From positions 1-26,659 of the forward strand of contig JBLHKE010000014.1 in assembly GCA_047619485.1 (NCBI GenBank): a stretch of 26,659 nucleotides of DNA, read 5' to 3'. Position 1 is the first letter of the stretch. Every line of letters starts with the position of its first letter. This DNA comes from JBLHKE01 sp047619485. Lineage in GTDB: Bacteria > Verrucomicrobiota > Verrucomicrobiia > Verrucomicrobiales > DEV007. Below, piece by piece: positions 14,080 to 22,800 of the stretch. The translations under genes were made by a program, and so were the position numbers. The notes beneath the pieces were generated by a model that searched no databases, had not been told where the DNA came from, and saw only the letters and a program-made list of their open reading frames with translations.

Positions 14080-15966
14080 CTACCCCACCGGTTTCAGTTT
14101 AAAACACTTGATGCTGATGCCCTTGTTCGGCGCCTTGATCGTGAACTGGAACGTGTTTCTGCCCCTCTTCAAGTCGACCTGAGTAGGCTTTGTCTTCCCC
14201 CAGTATCCTTTGGTATAGGGCAGCGCGATGTCGATAATCGTCCGCCTGTTCAGGCGGAGCATGAACTCCCGATCCAGGGTCAGCGTGCATATTTCAGCCG
14301 TCAGTTCATATTTGCCGGCCGCGGGTGCCTCAACATTGAATTTGAGCAGCTCGGGTCGCCCGGCGCCGAGAGAGTAGTGGACCTGCACCTCATCGCCGTC
14401 GATGGTATGCATGAAGCGAAGCTTGTCGGTATTCACCGTTGCGTGGGCTGCGCCCGGTGGAATCGTGATCACACCATCCTTGCCAATCACGATCGTCTTC
14501 TGCGCATCCGTCAGCTCGATCTGATGGATTTCTTCCTCTACAGCTTCCACGTTGGACTCGGCGAGTTCCTCGCCGGTAACGCCGATATCCTCGATCGTTG
14601 CATCTTCAACAAGGGCCAGTTTCCTGTAGAACGCGAGCAACTTCCAGAAACCGCCGCCTGACCCATAGCCGGTTACGCCGTCTTCTCCCAGGGCATTTCC
14701 CAACCACTCACACTTCAGCACCTGTTTGTATGGTTCAGGTTCCTTGTGGCACTGCGACGTCAGGAGAAACTCCATGCCGGGCATTCCATTGACCTTACAG
14801 AAAGCAAAATGTGGTCCCAGGACGGTGGTCCAACCGTCCGGAGTCCAGTGCGCCATGGCAGCATGTCCCGTGGAAGGGGCACGACGCGACGGTATGCCGA
14901 AAGCATAGCCCGATAACTGTCCGACAAAAGCGCGCGGGCCGCAGATGCCGCCTTTGAGAAAGAATTTCTGAAATTTACTCAGATCGGCCGACATGCCGCT
15001 TCTGTCGACGCCGCTGGTGTAGGGCACATCGGTTCTCACGATACGGCAGTAGCGCCACTTGTAGTCCGGGTTCCTGATGTGGTCCGGTCGATAGTTGCGC
15101 ATCATGGTTCTTATCCAGTCGATATCTTCAAGCTTGTAGGCGTCTGGAAATACAAAGCGATAGTCCCAACCTGTACCGCCCAATTTAGAAAAGGCGGGGT
15201 CGAGTATGCCGTCGTCGTATGCCTTCAGGTAATTCAGGTAGTAATTAACCAAGGACTCGGCCGCGGGAACGTCGGGATAGACATAGGTTTCGCCCGTATA
15301 CTGAAGGGATGCAGCCAGAGCCCAAACCTGAAAGAAACCCTCGTGAGAACGTTCAGCGGCTTTCTGAATGGCCGTGTAGTTTCGCATGGCCTGGCCGTAA
15401 TTGCCGCCGCTGGCTCCTCCCATCGTCATGGCCTGCACGACGAGTTTGTCGTCATTGAGGAGCGTGTCGATCAGCGCTTTTTCCTCTTCGCCCTTCTGCG
15501 CAAACCCGGCCAGGCGCTTCGGGGTGGCATGAGTCAGTAATGCGAATTTGGCCATGATCGCCTGCTCTTTCTCGCCGACGAGAAATGTTTCAATGTCCTT
15601 CATGACAACTCTGGCCGCCGTAAGCACCGCCTTCTGTTTTTCAGTAAAGGCAGGGTTGCCTGGGCCGTGTTTCACAGCGATTTCCTTGCCCATGACAATC
15701 TTGGTAACAGGTGGGACATCTCCAAGCGTGCCGAACTGCTTAGTGAATTCGGCCTTCTTCTTTTCGTCCACCTTGGGTTCCAGGCGCTTGATCGCTTCCT
15801 CTAGATCAGCCAGCATCTTGCTGTAATGTGCCTCGAGTTTCTCCCCTTCGGGGGTCAGGCTGACCGGCGCTGGTCTCCCCGCGGCAAAGACGGATGTCGA
15901 TAGGGCCAGGATCGTCAAACACAACCTGCCAACCATTGTTCTTCTGTTCATTGTTCTGTTGTTCAT
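14080..15966 (-). CDS. Secreted transglutaminase-like protein
   Basis: From ATG 15966 the product has 628 residues (641 from the alternative ATG 16005, used for numbering here). The signal peptide is RRTMVGRLCLTILALSTSVFAA. An alpha-helical N-terminal part (about 50-240) is followed by a transglutaminase-like core: GGICGPRAFVGQLSGYAFGIPSRR with Cys355, then GHAAMAHWTPDGW with His381 or His386. The expected third residue, Asp, is not obvious after GWTTVLGPH, so activity is uncertain. The last ~150 residues form a beta-rich, CBM-like module (VEAPAAGKYELTAEI ... NTFQFTIKAP). The start is ambiguous: 16005 overlaps the upstream gene by 26 bp, while three in-frame ATGs at 15966, 15951 and 15936 follow that gene's stop within a 15-bp tandem repeat. 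All four starts keep a usable signal peptide. It is the fifth gene of the operon running in from the right. Confidence 0.8.
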   Translation of the reverse strand: MNNRTMNRRTMVGRLCLTILALSTSVFAAGRPAPVSLTPEGEKLEAHYSKMLADLEEAIKRLEPKVDEKKKAEFTKQFGTLGDVPPVTKIVMGKEIAVKHGPGNPAFTEKQKAVLTAARVVMKDIETFLVGEKEQAIMAKFALLTHATPKRLAGFAQKGEEEKALIDTLLNDDKLVVQAMTMGGASGGNYGQAMRNYTAIQKAAERSHEGFFQVWALAASLQYTGETYVYPDVPAAESLVNYYLNYLKAYDDGILDPAFSKLGGTGWDYRFVFPDAYKLEDIDWIRTMMRNYRPDHIRNPDYKWRYCRIVRTDVPYTSGVDRSGMSADLSKFQKFFLKGGICGPRAFVGQLSGYAFGIPSRRAPSTGHAAMAHWTPDGWTTVLGPHFAFCKVNGMPGMEFLLTSQCHKEPEPYKQVLKCEWLGNALGEDGVTGYGSGGGFWKLLAFYRKLALVEDATIEDIGVTGEELAESNVEAVEEEIHQIELTDAQKTIVIGKDGVITIPPGAAHATVNTDKLRFMHTIDGDEVQVHYSLGAGRPELLKFNVEAPAAGKYELTAEICTLTLDREFMLRLNRRTIIDIALPYTKGYWGKTKPTQVDLKRGRNTFQFTIKAPNKGISIKCFKLKPVG

Positions 15967-15979
15967 TGTTCCGTTGTTC
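15935..15979 (-). repeat. Three 15-bp tandem units, each creating an in-frame ATG
   Basis: On the minus strand the units GAACAACGGAACAAT, GAACAACAGAACAAT and GAACAGAAGAACAAT follow each other without a gap, directly after the TGA of the upstream gene (15982-15980). Each unit ends AAT... and with the next G makes an ATG, so the transglutaminase-like gene has starts at 15966, 15951 and 15936 in one frame, encoding MNNRT-like pentapeptides. The array may set translation initiation or coupling. Confidence 0.85.
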
Positions 15980-18793
15980 TCAGTTTCGTTTTTCAGCCTG
16001 TTCAATTCTTAACTTTTTCAACTTACTGTGGAACGCCTCGTAGACGCTCGAGGGCTCTGTGCTGGCCGGTTCTTCGGAGCGCCGACGCATTTTTTCCGCC
16101 TCCTCTTTGCGCCCTAGTTTATCCAGGATCAGGGCTTTGATAGCCCAGAGTTCGACCAGAATGTTGTCCGGCTGTTGGACCGTAATCGTGGCGGCTTCCG
16201 TTCGCCAATGGGTGGGATTTTTACTTCTTCGTCCCTTGAAGTACTTCAGCTTTCTTGCGTCAATCGCCTTGTCAATCGACTCCAGTGCGGCTGTCCAGTC
16301 CTTCGCGCCTACATGCGCGACGGCTTGACCATGATATCTCGATGAACGCCAGCCGAAACGATCGGGGAGCCATGGCAGATACGGTCCGCCGAAGACGCGG
16401 GCGGCTTTCTTTAAATCGCCCTTCTCGAGCGCTTGGTAAGCATACTCCAGCTCGCACACCTCAATCTGAACCTTCGAGCCGAGCATGCTTGCAAATTCCC
16501 CGGCGTCGACATGCGGAACCCCCGTTGCCTGCCACGCAATGCTGCCGTCGCGGCGGATCAGGAAGATATTCGGGGTACGGTCCGCCGAAAGAATGCCCAG
16601 ACGGCGAACCATCGGATTCGCGAGGCCGCCCGGCACCATCGTCGCCTGACAGGTCAACTCCCGTGCTTTCATCAGGGCCGCAATGCGGGCCGCATCGTCG
16701 GACAAGACGGCCACGATTGTGTTCAGATCCTTATTGACATGCCTGTCGGCGAGGGTGCACGCGTGGCTGAGAAGTCCAACCCTCTCCCAGGCTGTCGCCG
16801 CCGTGCCGCCCTTCTTGTCTTTGCCTTCCTCGTCGTCGGTCAGGGGAAACTCTGCATTGGGGTCAGCAGACGGCTCGACAAAGACCAGCAGCGTCAGTTT
16901 CCCGGTTGATCCCCGCGGCAGACTCAGTGTGCCGCCATCGAGGGTCTTGAGCTCTATCTCCGGCAGGCGGTCTGTTCTTGGCTCCCCACCGAGATTGGCG
17001 ATGTGCCCGCGCAGCCTCAGCTCGCGTTCGCGTTTACTATGCCGGTAGATGAAGTTGGCCCTCAACAGGTCGTATGTATGGACCAGATCGCGCAGAAAGG
17101 CGGCAACCGGCCACAGCATGGGATGATCGCCCTCCGCAGCGGCCAGCAAGGTGGCGCGGGTGCGCTCGTGAAGACCGCGTGCGTTGGCGTCCAGCGCCAG
17201 AATGGCCGCCGCTGCAACGGCCGACGCAGGTGCTTCGGCTCCGCCGCAGTCCGCGAGGAAAGCGGACACAACAGCCTCCATTTTCACCGCATTACTCGTG
17301 CGAAGCGCGTCCTTCGCCAGACAAAACCGCGCGACAACGTCCGCGCCGGGCGGCAACGTCGTAGCAAGCGCTGCCTTCGCCTCTTTAACCGCTTCGGCCA
17401 GATGCGCCGGCTCGCCGGCCAGGTTCCACATGCCCATCAAGGCAATGATCCTTCTGTCACGAAGCGCGGAGATGTCTGCCTTTGGCTCTGTCTTGATGGC
17501 GTCAGCGCACAATTTCGCGGCCTTCGTGTAGTTAGCGAGGGCCTGCTCAGGCTTCAACCGATAGCGGAAGGGCGCGGCAATGAAACATTCCTGGATGGCT
17601 GCCAACTTCGGTGTTCGACGTTCTTCCGGCTCCGCCGTCACCAAGAAATCCCCAATGAACAGTGACTGCAGTTGAGCCAGATAACGCTCATCGGAGATCC
17701 GCTCGGCATTGAGCTCGAACTTTTCTCCCTGCGCCCCCTTCGGCGCCAGTAAGGCGCGTCCATAAGCGTTGACGAAAATGCCATCCGGATCCTTCGTTGC
17801 ATAGCTACGGAATGCCGGATGATTTCTTCCACCCGGCAGCCGCATGACCGTCCAGTCCAGCCCCTGCTTGCGTAGCGTCGCCACTCCGCCGTCCGGCAAT
17901 TCGTCCAGGTTGAAGCTGAAGACATCGAATCGGCCCGGATACTGGACCTCCAGCTCCTTGATCTGCTTGAGGTAGAGCTCGAAGCCCGGCGTGGCCTGCG
18001 ACCAGAACACCATGATGCTGTGGTGCCCCATCAGATCGAGCGGGAAACTCAATGGCACGCCGTCCACCCGGGTGAATGACCCCGCGAACAGAACCTCCAA
18101 CGTGGCCGACCCGGTATGTTTCCGACGCCACTGAATGACATCGTGATGAGCGGGAAAACGTTCCTTCATGGTATTGAAGAGAGCCTTCTCCAGGTCGAGG
18201 GCGCCCAGTTTGGGCGCGATCTGCGAGCCGATGATGAGGCTTTTGGCTTCAGCCATCGTGCCCCGGTAACGCTTGATCAACTCCTCCAGTGCACGCGTTC
18301 GCTCTTGCACCTCCGCACCTTTGGCCGTGAGGGATTTTTCTGAAAGGAGCAGGTCAGCCTCAAGCCGAAGCTCTGCTTGTTCATCAGGCGCCTGAGCCAG
18401 TTTGGCGCAGGTTTCAAAAAGTGCCTCACGGTTGCGATCCGAGTTCTCGAGACTGATCAGGCGCTTCTGGGCCTGCAACACAATCTCCAGGACGCTGAAG
18501 CGATTGGGTGCCGCCGGCGAGTCCTCGAGAAGATCCTCCCCGTCGCGGGCGACGTTCTTGTAGGCCCGGAGCTTTCTGAGCGATGAGGTGGCCTCGCCCG
18601 CCTCGGCCAGTTCCTTCTGAATGTCGGCGATCTTGGTTTCGGGAATGCCGGGTGACGGTGTGGTTTCCTGAGCCTGGCACAGGTGAGGCAACACGAGGAA
18701 CAAGATCAGGCATGCGCACAGGAGGATGCTAAAAGCATTTGGGCCTGTTGACCTTAATGCCTTCAGCATCGGTTGCGGTTGGGACTGATTCAT
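15980..18793 (-). CDS. Exported protein with two cysteine-less thioredoxin folds and helical repeats
   Basis: About 937 residues; I prefer ATG 18793, which forms TGATG with the stop of the upstream gene, over the GTG one codon earlier. The signal peptide is hydrophobic (ILLCACLILFLVLPHLCQA). A helical region (about 55-230) leads to a first thioredoxin-like domain (about 238-355), where the CxxC position reads FWSQATPGFELYLKQI with no cysteine. A second helical segment with TPR-like AANYTKAAKLCADAIKTEP (about 415-600) precedes a second thioredoxin/AhpC-like domain (about 610-775: LTLLVFVEPSADPNAEF, cis-proline motif TPNIFLIRRDG), also lacking CxxC. The C-terminus (about 780-930) has TPR-like helices. 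Redox activity is unlikely; a scaffold or binding role in the periplasm is inferred. It is translationally coupled on the upstream side and abuts the next gene downstream. Confidence 0.8.
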   Translation of the reverse strand: MNQSQPQPMLKALRSTGPNAFSILLCACLILFLVLPHLCQAQETTPSPGIPETKIADIQKELAEAGEATSSLRKLRAYKNVARDGEDLLEDSPAAPNRFSVLEIVLQAQKRLISLENSDRNREALFETCAKLAQAPDEQAELRLEADLLLSEKSLTAKGAEVQERTRALEELIKRYRGTMAEAKSLIIGSQIAPKLGALDLEKALFNTMKERFPAHHDVIQWRRKHTGSATLEVLFAGSFTRVDGVPLSFPLDLMGHHSIMVFWSQATPGFELYLKQIKELEVQYPGRFDVFSFNLDELPDGGVATLRKQGLDWTVMRLPGGRNHPAFRSYATKDPDGIFVNAYGRALLAPKGAQGEKFELNAERISDERYLAQLQSLFIGDFLVTAEPEERRTPKLAAIQECFIAAPFRYRLKPEQALANYTKAAKLCADAIKTEPKADISALRDRRIIALMGMWNLAGEPAHLAEAVKEAKAALATTLPPGADVVARFCLAKDALRTSNAVKMEAVVSAFLADCGGAEAPASAVAAAAILALDANARGLHERTRATLLAAAEGDHPMLWPVAAFLRDLVHTYDLLRANFIYRHSKRERELRLRGHIANLGGEPRTDRLPEIELKTLDGGTLSLPRGSTGKLTLLVFVEPSADPNAEFPLTDDEEGKDKKGGTAATAWERVGLLSHACTLADRHVNKDLNTIVAVLSDDAARIAALMKARELTCQATMVPGGLANPMVRRLGILSADRTPNIFLIRRDGSIAWQATGVPHVDAGEFASMLGSKVQIEVCELEYAYQALEKGDLKKAARVFGGPYLPWLPDRFGWRSSRYHGQAVAHVGAKDWTAALESIDKAIDARKLKYFKGRRSKNPTHWRTEAATITVQQPDNILVELWAIKALILDKLGRKEEAEKMRRRSEEPASTEPSSVYEAFHSKLKKLRIEQAEKRN

Positions 18794-19881
18794 CACCTTT
18801 GGTAGATCGGAATGTAGCGATGGGGGGTGGCCAGAATGATGATCGCCATGGGCATCTCGTAGGAAACGCCGCCTGACTTCCCGGGTTTACCCCAGGCGCC
18901 CTGTGCATTCTGTTGGTTGATCAGCGCATCCCGGATTTGGGGGTACCACTTGGCGTACTCCTCATCGCCAGCCTGAACCATCGCCTGGATCGCGTAGTAG
19001 TGGCCATAGCAGTAGTAACGCGCGCCCCCGGTGATGACGCCGGGAGCCAGGCTTTTGAGATGGCGAAGCGCGGCATTGACCATTTCGGTGTCCCGTTGGC
19101 CTGCGAGCTGCGCGATGTAAGCGCCACCGGCGGTACAGGGAAAACTCACTGCTTTGTGTCCATTGTAGCCAAAACCGCCGGTTTCGGGGTCGTGGACTCC
19201 CTTGAGGTATTTCACCACTTTCGCGATCGTCTCGTTCGGCACCGCGATGCCCGCCTGGCGGGCCGAAGCCAGGGCGTGGAAGACGGTCATGGTGCACGAG
19301 GTGTCTTCGCCGCCATCGGCCTGCGGCTGATAGCGCCATCCTCCACCGGGGTTTTGCGAACGGAGAATCACATCGACGGCCTTCTCGAGGGCCTTCTGGA
19401 TCGCATCGTCATCCTCCGGGTCGCGCGCCATCCCCCACATCTCGGAGAGGGCAAGCGTTGCCAGCCCGTGCTCATACATCACCTTGCCGAGGTAGCCGTC
19501 GGGCCGTTTCTTTGCCTCCTTCAGCAGCCACTTCATGGCGCCGTCCAGTTGCTTCCCGTAGGGGCCGAACCCGGGAAAATGCGCCTTGGACATGAACGCC
19601 ATCAAGGACAGCGAGGTGATAGCCACCGCACTGGTGCCCGCACCATCGGCATCCCACGATCCGTCCTTCCGCTGAACCGAAAGCAGATAGTTGAGCCCCT
19701 TGTCGATGGCGCGGGTCGCTTCGACGGTCAACTCGGGCGCACCGTCCTGCTGTGCCATCACCGGGGTGGCAAACAGAGAAAAGATGAGGAGAACCACGAA
19801 TGGACACGAATTCACACGAATTATTCTCCTGTCGCTACGCGACTGGATTCTACGATCTGCTTTGAAAAAATTAGTGTTCAT
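18793..19881 (-). CDS. Exported alpha-alpha toroid (prenyltransferase/squalene oxidase repeat) protein
   Basis: 362 residues with six hairpin repeats of the terpene cyclase/prenyltransferase toroid type: LNYLLSVQRKDGSWDADGAGTSAVAITSLSLMA, MKWLLKEA...YEHGLATLALSE, VILRSQNPGGGWRYQPQADGGEDTSCTMTVFHALA, YLKGVHDPETGGFGYNGH, YYCYGHYYAIQAM and LINQQNAQGAWGKPG. Such proteins recur beside vWA and DUF4175-like genes in Planctomycetota and Verrucomicrobiota. No clear class II DxDD acid motif is seen, so cyclase chemistry is not supported; a ligand-binding role is possible. The export signal is VVLLIFSLFATPVMA (about 29-43), preceded by an unusual basic 28-residue leader encoded by an inverted-repeat element that also contains the ATG 19881. 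The gene starts 15 bp after the stop of the DUF4175-like gene and overlaps the next gene as TGATG. Confidence 0.85.
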   Translation of the reverse strand: MNTNFFKADRRIQSRSDRRIIRVNSCPFVVLLIFSLFATPVMAQQDGAPELTVEATRAIDKGLNYLLSVQRKDGSWDADGAGTSAVAITSLSLMAFMSKAHFPGFGPYGKQLDGAMKWLLKEAKKRPDGYLGKVMYEHGLATLALSEMWGMARDPEDDDAIQKALEKAVDVILRSQNPGGGWRYQPQADGGEDTSCTMTVFHALASARQAGIAVPNETIAKVVKYLKGVHDPETGGFGYNGHKAVSFPCTAGGAYIAQLAGQRDTEMVNAALRHLKSLAPGVITGGARYYCYGHYYAIQAMVQAGDEEYAKWYPQIRDALINQQNAQGAWGKPGKSGGVSYEMPMAIIILATPHRYIPIYQR

Positions 19882-19890
19882 TCGTGGTTC
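19791..19890. repeat. Inverted-repeat element forming the 5' end of the toroid gene
   Basis: The 22 bases at 19791-19812 and at 19869-19890 are inverted copies with 20 of 22 matching; the shared outer part is GAACCACGAATG on the left arm and CATTCGTGGTTC on the right arm. Next to the left arm, ACACGAATT occurs twice (19804-19812 and 19813-19821, the latter written TCACACGAATTA). The start codon of the 362-residue gene (19881) lies inside the right arm, and the element encodes its first ~30 residues. It resembles dispersed palindromic repeats seen widely in environmental bacteria, but I name no family. Confidence 0.7.
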
Positions 19891-19896
19891 CTCAAT

Positions 19897-22800
19897 TCAT
19901 TCCGTTAGCATTTCGTAATAGTCCTTGAGAATGGCCCGGTATTCGAGCGGCAGCTCGCGTGCGAAGTTCTCGTTCAGGGCGGCACGGTCGCGGCGTCCCA
20001 GCACTTCCCACTCGAGGCGGCCACCCTTTGGTTTGATTCCGGTTATGGCGCCGGGCAGGAAGATTGCCGAATCCATTTCCTCTGCATCCAAGGGGGGCGC
20101 GTCCTGTGGCGGGGCGGGCGGCTGCGGTGGACCCGGGGGGGGGATCATCACATACTTCAGCACATACTCGAGAATGAAGTAGCGCAGCGCATCTCCTGCT
20201 TCGGTCTGGCGGGTGATCGCGGGGTCGCGCTCGCCGGCCTGCAACTTTGCCGCTGCCTCCGACAGGTGGCGCTGCGCCGCAACCAAGCTCGCGGGCGATT
20301 CTGGGATGGGCTGAGCCGGAGCCAACTCTTCGACGACGGTTTCCGGATCGATTTCGTCTTCGCCGGGAGTGGCGGGTGCAGCTTCAGCCTCATCGGTGTC
20401 TGGTTCGGGCTCAGCTGGCGGCTGGAGGAGTGCGGCGCATTGAGTTGCGAGCTTGCGTTGCTGTGCTCCGAGACCCGCCAACTCCTCAGGCTTGGCAATC
20501 TGGGTTGCCCGTGAGAGATCCATGTGCGGTGCCGCAATCGCCATTGCTTGATGGATCAGTTTTACTTCGGCCGAAGGCTCTTCGATGTCGGTACCAGGAG
20601 GTGGTGGCGTCATGAGGTAGGCGAGATTATCCATCAGGAGTTGCAGCGCCTCAGTGTCTGCAATGAGGTCGTCCAACGCGTCCTCGGCTCCCGCTCCAGC
20701 GGCCCCGCTGCCGATCGCATTGTCCAATTGACGCGCGGTCGCAGCATAGCCTTCCTCGCCAGTGAGCTTCTCTACTTGTTCGCCGAACTGCTTTACTTGC
20801 GTCTTCACTGCCGCCGCATCCGGCGCGCCCTCCGCCTTCTCCAGCAATTGCCGCGTGCCGGTTCGGATTCTGGCGCTCTGGGGCACGATCTCATACAAGT
20901 TCTCGGTCACCTCGAGCACGTAGCGATACTCCGGGGTGGCTTGATCGATCTTCGCACGCAGCTCCTGCAGTGATTCCACGACAAACAATTGCGCGTCGAG
21001 AGCCTCCTCGATGTCATCGGTCTCCAACCCGATCGCGGCGGCGTCCATGTCATCCTTGGCGAAGATCATCACCGTGCCGGATTCGATCTTGTGCGCCAAG
21101 GGGTCGAGCGAGGTCAACACGGCATCCACGGCATGGATCAAATTCTTCTGCGGAATCACTAAGCTCAGCCGGTCTTCCTGCTTGGCCTTTTCAGTCAGCG
21201 CGCTGAGGTGGCTCTGCTCGGCTTCGATCTCCACAAGAAGCGGGCTCGGCGCAAGGGCGCTCCCGGCCATGGAAAGCACGCCAGCGAAGGCGCTGCGCGT
21301 CGCCGTCAATTCCTCGTTCAGGCCAGCGGCCTCCTCGAGCGCATCGAGCGCCTGCTCCTGAAATTCGATGGCATCATCAGGCTTGTTTTCCTCAAGCAAC
21401 GGGGTGGCTTTGCCCACGGCCCGCGCCACGCGGCTGAGACAGTCGATCAGCGGCAGATCATCTTCGTTGGAGCTCGTCTGGATTTCCTTCCAGCGGACGA
21501 TGTTGCGAAGAAAACGCTCCGCATCATCGGCCAGTGCCTGGTTTCGTGTGACGAGAAACGCCGTATTCGCTTCGTCGTCGGCGGCATCTTCGGTCTGCAC
21601 GAGGAGCACGAGCAAGCGTTCCTCAAACGTCAGTAGCTGCGCCGCCTGCTTTCCGGAAATGGTGACGGCGGCCTTCATGCGCGCTCTCTTGGTCATGGCC
21701 TCCATCCGCCAGCCGGCGATCTCCGCCAGCTTCTCAAATGCAGTCTGTGCTTGTTGTTGATGACCGGCTGCAACCTCGCCGTCGCCAGCTTCGATCTGAG
21801 TCAAGGCCGCCTGCATGGCGTGTTCGGCAACGGCAAGCAAATCATCCACCGGCGGGGCAGAAGGTGCGACCACGTCGTAGAGCTTCGGCCTCGAGGCGGG
21901 CACTTCAGGCATGAGTAGCAAATGGAGTTGCCGCTGGAGAGCGGCCTGGGATTGGGCGAGCTTCTCCGCGCTCATGTCGGTGCCTTCTTCACGCAACTTT
22001 CTCTGCCCGGCAGCCAGCGCGGCAAACAGGTCGCGTCCCTTGGTCAGCGCCTCGTATTCCGCGCCGCGCCGCAGCCGGAACTCCGCGCGGAGCAGGCTCG
22101 CGATCACCTCTGCCTGGAGTCGAGCCGCCTTTTCCGAATCGGCCTTGGGGATGAGCGCCGCGGCTTCCTGCATCTTGGCATCGGCACCAGAGCGAAGCAG
22201 TCCATTAACCATGCGGGACAGGTTGAAGGCAACCAGGGCGTCCGTGCTGGTGCTCTCCTTGTTGCGCGGTGTGGCGGCAAGCAGGCGAGCCGTTTCTTTG
22301 GCAAGGCGGGTTTGCGCCTTGGCCAAGTCCTCATCGCCAGCCGCGTCCGCGTCACTCCTGATGATGGTCTGCAGGCGCAGGTCGGCTTGGGTCTGGGTGG
22401 TGGCGTGCAACTCCCGCGCCATGACGTCCGCGGCTTCCACGAAACCGAGCTGCAGGACCACGAGACCGAGTTCGCGTGCCGAGCTGTCGACCATGTCGAT
22501 CGCGGCCGCCGGACTCCGGTCGTCCCCTCCCCCGTCGGTGACCGTGGCCAGTTCCCGCAGCAGGGAGGCAGCACGGCCCACGTGTTCGTCCGCGATGATC
22601 TGCAGATCGGTGCCCAGCTTGACCAGCGCCGCGCTCTGCGCCTCCTCCGCGATGTGGTTGGCCTCCAGGTCTTCGACCAGAGCGTTGATGCGGTTCCGAA
22701 TTGCTCCAAGGCGTTCTCGGATCAAGCCCTGCCGCACCGCTTCCAGTTGGCAGGTCTGGACGAACACATCGTCGGACGGGTCGAGACGGCGGACGAGATC

